A stretch of DNA of 64,000 bases from Hofstenia miamia (Eukaryota; Xenacoelomorpha; Acoela; Hofsteniidae). Below the pieces are notes generated by a model that searched no databases, was not told the DNA's origin, and saw only the letters and a list, made by a program, of their open reading frames with translations. The stretch covers positions 724,806 to 788,805 of the forward strand of contig CABFPE010000009.1 in assembly GCA_900660155.1 (NCBI GenBank). The letters are read 5' to 3'. A program made the position numbers and the translations under genes. Each line of letters opens with the position of its first letter. Position 1 is the first letter of the stretch. Shown here piece after piece: positions 59,190 through 64,000 of this stretch.

Positions 59190-60029
59190 ATGTGTGTCTA
59201 TGTATGTGGTGAGCTCAGTGTAAAAAATCAGTAAATGTGTTTAGCATGTTTGTGTCTCCGATTGTATTTTGTCGATGTAAAAGTGCACATTTTAATTTTT
59301 TTCTAAATTTTTCTGTGATTTTTTTCTACTCTAATTTCAATTTCTAAATCATTCCAAATAGTAGGCTGCTCGATGAAAAGTATAATAGGAAATACTGCTG
59401 CAAATAAATGTATGTGATCGTGGATTTACTTTTAATTATCAAGAAAAGAAAGTGATTCTCGGCCATATTTATGTCTAAATATAGTTAAAGCTGCATGGAA
59501 TTGTACTTGATATAGCGGGGATAATATATTATACTTTCGTCTTTATTCACTAATATGATCATTCTTACGTGCAAAATTTAATGTTTTTAATGACCAATTA
59601 AAAGTTTTTGATAATAAATAGCGGCTTTTGTATTAAAATTTATAAATAAAAATGAACAATAATGTAATTGCGATAAGCAAAATGCATGTAATAATTGAAT
59701 GTGATAATCTGGTCCAAAATTTCTGAGAGTGTATCAGTATCTACCGCCAGAAACCATTTTTGTAATTTTTTAGGAGAAATTTATCAAATTTTAAATCTGT
59801 CAATATCAACACCTAAATATGTAACGCGATCAGATTGTTTTATTGGAACACTTAACAATAAATTCGATCTTGTTTGTTATTTCTTTTACAGCATTGGGGG
59901 AAAATATAATGAATTGAGTTTTTTCAATATTAATTTTTAATTGATTGGATGTGAAATACCTAGAAAGATTTTCAATATCACTTTGCAAATTTTTTTTGGC
60001 CCTAAATGCATCATTATCTGTATTTATGA
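59190..60029 (-). mobile_element. Older LINE reverse-transcriptase fragment interrupted by the next LINE
   Basis: Minus strand from 60029: NTDNDAFRAKKNLQSDIENL, SRYFTSNQLKINIEKTQFII, then VTYLGVDID, LYQVQFHAALTIFRHKYG and PTIWNDLEIEIR. This is the region from just after the YADD motif to the C-terminus of a CR1-like ORF2, with many stops. It begins abruptly at the tail of the LINE at 60030, so its upstream half was displaced or lost by that insertion. Confidence 0.75.
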
Positions 60030-60030
60030 G

Positions 60031-60052
60031 GATAAGATAAGATAAGATAAGA
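60031..60052 (-). repeat. (TTATC)n LINE tail
   Basis: Four GATAA units on the plus strand mark the exact 3' end. Short tandem repeats in place of poly(A) are usual for CR1/L2-group LINEs. Confidence 0.8.
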
Positions 60053-60059
60053 GATTCTA

Positions 60060-60107
60060 TATTCAGATAAATGTTTACAATTCAATAACTGATAATTTAT
60101 CTGAATA
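60060..60107 (-). other. LINE 3'-UTR hairpin, 13-bp perfect stem
   Basis: TATTCAGATAAAT (60060-60072) pairs with ATTTATCTGAATA (60095-60107) across a 22-nt loop, 8 nt from the tail. Probable template-recognition structure for the reverse transcriptase. Confidence 0.65.
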
Positions 60108-60208
60108 GCGTCATAAATTACAAAAAAGTAACCAATCTACAAATCAACATACATTACAAAAAGTAACAATTCTTACAGGCTATGGATGAATTACTTTATA
60201 TTGCTATT

Positions 60209-61420
60209 TTAATGACGAGTTATCGTATAGTCATTGTTGTAAAATTTAAATCCTAACCATGATGTACCTAAAATATATTTTTGCTTAAGGAAGATTTTTA
60301 AACGCTTTTTAAAAGGTTTCAATTTTTCAATGCTTTTAATTTCTTTAGGTAGCGAATTCCAGGTTCGAATTGCGACATTAATGAAAGATTTCTTCAAAAC
60401 TTTTTTCTTATACTTAACACATGTAAAAATTTTAGATCTTGAATTCTGTTTATACGCAAATCCCGGGAATTTAATTGAATTATAAGGCGGTAGATTTTTT
60501 ACTAGTTTGAAAAATGTTAGCAAGGTATTTAAAATGACGAGTTGTTTTGGAAAGAGAATTGACCTAGAAATGTAATGTTTAGTTTTCGATGAATTTTTTG
60601 CTGAGATATTCAGTGCCCATTTTAATTGAATGTCAAGTTTTCTATAAAGCACATCACTTAAATCAGTAAATAAGATGTTTGCATAATTAAGGTGGCTCAT
60701 GATAAAAGCATGGAAGAATTGAATAATTGCACAAGGTGGTAATTGCTTAACTACTAGTGTCATACTTTTTATACCTATAGCTAGTTTTCTAACTGTTATG
60801 TTAATGTGAGTGTTGAACTTTAACTTTGAGTCAATGGTTACGCCTAAGTACTTGAAAGTGTCTACAATAGGTACATTAACAGTATTAATTTTCAAAGCCA
60901 TTTTGGAAACATCATAGTTATTTTTATTGGGCTGCAAAATACAAAATTCCGTCTTAGCTTCATTAATCATCAACTTATGCATTGAAAAATATTTTGACAA
61001 TTTGTTGCAATTGAATTCAATTGATTCCACTGCTGAGGGCACGTGTCATCAGCAAATTGATAAATGTCACTATGGTTTACATGTTTAATAATGTCATTTA
61101 CATATATTACAAATAGAGCGGGCCCTGCTACTGTACCTTCAGGTACTCCACGATCGGTTGTAATGTAATCAGATTTCATGTTATTCATTAATAACACGCT
61201 TGTTTTCTATTTTTTAAGAAGCTCATAATTAACTTAATTGAATTTTGTTGAAATCCATAATTTTTAAGTTTTTATTTTGGATGATAAAATATTCTCAGAT
61301 GCAAGATATTGATTGATTTGAATGTGGAGTAACCTTTCAAATAGCTTACTAAAAGGATGCGTTATTGAAATTGGCCTATAATTTTTAGCAATAAGGGGAT
61401 CTCCATTTTTATACAAAGGT
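60209..61420 (-). pseudogene. LINE ORF2 reverse transcriptase
   Basis: FSKLFERLLHIQINQYL (about 61345), MKSDYITTDRGVPEGTVAGP, ALFVIYVNDI, YQFADDT (catalytic, about 61050), then in another frame LSKYFSMHKLMINEAKTEFC, FKYLGVTIDSKLKFNTHIN, SHLNYANILFTDLS, and the C-terminus NVAIRTWNSLPKEIKSI to a stop at 60209. The last 277 codons are open. Part of the palm between the fingers and GVPEG is deleted. Confidence 0.85.
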
Positions 61421-62043
61421 GATATATCTGACTTTTTCTTTATCTCCAGAAATTCGTTTTCAACTATACATTGATTAAATGCAAATGATAAATAGTCTCC
61501 AAATACATGAAAAAAATTTTTAATTATAAAGTAAGGTAAATGAGTCGAATCTGAAGATTTATTAACGTCTAAGTTTCGTACAATAGTTTGTAATTCGTTT
61601 AAGGTAAAACGGTTTAAAAAAGTACATTGTTGTTTAGAAGAATTAAGTTTTCAAAAATTCGACGTTGTTTTAATGATGTATTTTTTGTGCGCAGGTCTTT
61701 AATTAATTTCTTTGATCTTTGTCTCGGTCGGGTCGGACTTAGCTAGTTCAAAGAGTTGCTGCTTTATGTTTATCGTGTTTTTAATTTTTTTAATCGTCGT
61801 GATTTGTTAATTACTTGGCGGGACTTCAGCGGTGCTACTTTGTTTGGTGCTTGATTGATCGGTGAGGCAATGTAATTTAACTGAAAGATTCGAGGATTAA
61901 AGGTTTACATATAGTTTCGGAATTACATAAAAAATAATCAATTAATGTCGTTCTTCTAGTGGGAGTGCGAGTGTTGATAATTTTTAAGTTATAAATAGCG
62001 CATAGTTCATTCAATGCATTTTTTTCATAAAAACTGAAATAAT

Positions 62044-62390
62044 TTAATTAAAGTCACCTAATATGTTTAGGGAATAGTTATTATTAGGAATATTTGAAAT
62101 TTCATCGCATTTAAACTTTATATATTCTACAAGAAAATTCTTATTTGGATTATGAGTCACATTAATTAATTCATGTTCGGAGGAATTTGTAGATGATTTA
62201 ATTTCAATCCATAAAGATTCAAAAACAGAATGATAGGATTCAAGATTTTTTTTCGTATTCTTTTGGTACAATAATCATAAGACCACCACCTCTACTATCC
62301 CTATTTTTAACAAAAACATCAAAGATTGCGGGGTTTGGATTGAACAAATTTGGATTAATTTCGTTGTTTAACCAAGTTGCTGTAATTATG
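62044..62390 (-). pseudogene. LINE ORF2 AP-type endonuclease, partial
   Basis: Minus-strand pieces TWLNNEINPNLF, SRGGGLMIIVPKEYEKNLES, YHSVFESLWIEIKSSTNSSE, NNNYSLNILGDFN. These match the ETWLN, GGG..i.v, ES.w.ei and GDFN landmarks of the endonuclease. The start and end of the domain are missing. Confidence 0.75.
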
Positions 62391-62474
62391 ATAATTGAAT
62401 TTGAACCAAATTAAGTTGCAATTTTAAGAAATTGATTTCTATTTGAATTTCAAGATTACATTCATCTAAGATTG

Positions 62475-62498
62475 GACCAGGATTTAGTTCCATATCTC
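62475..62498 (-). other. 2A-like ribosome-skipping motif at the start of LINE ORF2
   Basis: Encodes DMELNPGP, preceded by NNLIILAG. It fits the D-x-E-x-N-P-G-P consensus; in this class the bond before the final Pro is skipped. 2A motifs at this place, just before the endonuclease, are known for some sea-urchin and other marine LINEs. Activity here is untested. Confidence 0.8.
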
Positions 62499-62703
62499 CT
62501 GCTAGAATAATTAAATTATTATAAAAGTAATCATGGATAAAAGTAAGAAAATTTTTACTAAATTTTAATGATAATTCATAGTAGTGTTGATAATGAAATT
62601 TGTGTGGGTGTATGCGTGGTTGCCTCACGTGTATATAATATAATTTTACATTTATTAAGGAGTAATACAAATAAAAATAGTGTTTTCCGAAAGTTTACCT
62701 TGT

Positions 62704-63560
62704 TCATTGGAATAGCTGACGGTGTAGGGTGGGGTGAAAAGCGGGTGCCGGCAGTAGAGCACGGGGTGTATTGTTGGATGCTGCTTTGGCGTAGGAAATT
62801 TCGGGTTGACGCAACGAACCGTAGTGATTCGGATACGTTGACGGAGGGTTAAAGTAGTTCCTTAGATTGCGGATGAAGACTGAAAGACCTTTGCGAGACA
62901 GGTGAATACCATCGTGAGCAAGAAGAGTGGAATTGATTGAGCGTGGTGAAAGAATGAAATGATCAAAGACTGGAAACCACTAAGACGAAGTTAAGAGAAA
63001 CTTCTTATGATTTAATTACATTGTTAGATTGCAAAGTTCTTTGAGAGATTATGATCAGCACAGACAGGGGTGATTTCGAAAAGGTACATGTGATGAGGTG
63101 TGAATTTCTTCTTGACTTCTGTGATGATGTTTTGTAGCTTTTGGCGGAACGTGTTAGGATTGAACTTGAGTGCATCGATTAGAGCGGGGTTGAGCATCAC
63201 AGTGTCGACGTGAGTACTTTCGTATTGCGTGATTTTTTTTTGCGTTAGAGCTGCTTCCTGGGTACGAGTGAATGGTTGTGATTTGATTCTGAAGGAGATG
63301 ACGTGAACGAGCATATTTGAGGATGCTGCTTCCTATGATAAGTGTAGTTGTTACATTCTTATTCTTCTTTATTTGTGGTTTTAGGTTTTCTTTTGCTTGT
63401 TTTTGCGGTGCGGGCGATATCTTCGGAAATGAAAAGAGTTTGGGCGATGAAATAACATTTGGTGATGCAATGGCGATTTCTTTATGAGGTGTTGGTGCAG
63501 GGGGCGCCTTTTCCGGTGTTTTATCGACGTTTGCTGGTGAAGATAGTGTTGATTTAAAAT
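62704..63560 (-). pseudogene. LINE ORF1 with SGNH-hydrolase-like domain
   Basis: Pro-rich N-terminal part (APPAPTPHKEIAIASPN), then TLIIGSSILKYARSRHLL (block I, GDS altered to GSS) and ITTIHSYPGSSS. After a frame change: STHVDTVMLNPALIDALKFN (GTND-like block altered), TFRQKLQNIITEVKKKFTPH, SLIFEI-type strand. Last block: LLAHDGIHLSRKGLSVFIRN, which keeps the D-x2-H pair. It continues in frame to SYAKAASNNTPRALLPAPAF and ends RQLFQ-TGA. This esterase-like fold is known from ORF1 of CR1/L2-type LINEs. Confidence 0.75.
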
Positions 63561-63700
63561 GATGTAGGAGAGCGTCGGTGGCGTTTTCTTGAATTAGGCA
63601 GGCGAATATTTGATGTAGCGAATAAAAAAGTATATACGTAGCAAAACATAATACTGAATAAAACAAGCAGTGGAAAACTTTGGGTGAGAAGTACATTTTG

Positions 63701-64000
63701 TAGAGGGTAACAAATGAAACTATTTGTATTTAGTTGAGGCTCCCCACAAGCAATAGATATTAAACAAATAGTCCGATGAAAAATTATATCGCTTTTCATG
63801 TATATATTTTGTATATATTCACAAAATTAATGAAATAATTGTAAAAATTGTGGGTAACGACTACAAATCTAGTATAAATAGCTCTACTGTGAATTCAAAA
63901 GTTGCCGCATTTTTGAAGTAGCAGTCAACAACTACCACTTGATTTAGATTTGCGGCCAATGATTTTGTAAAGAATTACAATCATATTTGAAGTGAAAACA
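63701..64000. other. Window end; possible LINE 5' UTR
   Basis: No motifs. Could be the 5' UTR of the LINE at 60030-63700 or flanking DNA. Confidence 0.3.

Larger units (their letters stand above)
60030..63700 (-). mobile_element. CR1/L2-group LINE with SGNH ORF1 and 2A-led ORF2
   Basis: In minus-strand order: ORF1 (about 63560-62704), ATGA junction (62704-62707), ORF2 leader and 2A (to 62475), endonuclease part (62390-62044), reverse transcriptase (about 61420-60209), 3' UTR hairpin (60060-60107), tail (TTATC)4 (60031-60050). Frame changes in both ORFs and deletions in the endonuclease and palm make the copy inactive. It appears better preserved than the LINE it interrupts. The sequence from 63700 to the window end may be its 5' UTR. 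Confidence 0.85.

Noticed and set aside
1-64000. tRNA, rRNA, snRNA genes
   Set aside because: No A/B box cloverleaf, rRNA core or snRNA motif was noticed by eye; a covariance search would be needed to exclude them.

Overview
The window is metazoan nuclear DNA: AT-rich, with small exons bounded by GT/AG introns, dense non-LTR retrotransposons (LINEs), Tc1/mariner, pogo-like and piggyBac remnants, many microsatellites, two 1,000-N gaps (17963-18962, 35574-36573) and three single-N joins (15770, 24746, 34565). LINEs with a 2A-like peptide and an SGNH-type ORF1, DUF4806 gene copies and a restriction-like-endonuclease LINE in TAA repeats suggest an aquatic invertebrate. The phylum cannot be fixed from this sequence. 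All readings come from the sequence and remembered family motifs; no search was run.

Layout. 1-661 is the 3' end of a restriction-like-endonuclease LINE, abutting the (TTA)n tail of an opposite-strand LINE (663-2290). 5560-8500 is a second LINE with its own ORF1. 8650-11925 (minus) holds five exons of an unrecognised host gene whose phases agree at every junction; a possible last exon lies at 3665-3745. 9835-10095 is a piggyBac-type MITE.

13455-31550 is a local segmental-duplication array. Its units carry a pogo-like transposon end, an 87-codon ORF, and a SOX-like HMG-box gene copy. The 87-codon ORF is a version of the HMG protein with the HMG box removed in frame. It is open in all three units, whereas the box-bearing copies are truncated or frameshifted. 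Duplicated Tc1 elements and anonymous blocks fill the rest, and the assembly adds false duplications at the N joins.

32209-34164 is a decayed multi-exon DUF4806 gene, with a second broken copy at 44254-45020. 34304-35573 and 40497-41103 are further copies of the restriction-like-endonuclease LINE. 38717-39783 (minus) is part of a spliced nuclear-type host gene, possibly senataxin-like. 41104-45720 holds fossil fragments of a DIRS-like retroelement. 46002-47282 is a Tc1/mariner element with both ends. 47584-48157 (minus) shows spliced exons of an unknown gene. 49620-53235 has two piggyBac remnants and a MITE. 53747-54382 is an unknown 211-codon ORF with a diverged relative at 40018-40227. 59190-63700 (minus) is a CR1/L2-type LINE (SGNH ORF1, ATGA junction, 2A, endonuclease, RT, 3' hairpin, TTATC tail) inserted into an older LINE.

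No complete intact protein-coding host gene is visible. The most unusual content is the HMG-box-less ORF family, the microsatellite-targeting LINE, and the copy of a reverse-transcriptase active-site segment inside a LINE ORF1.
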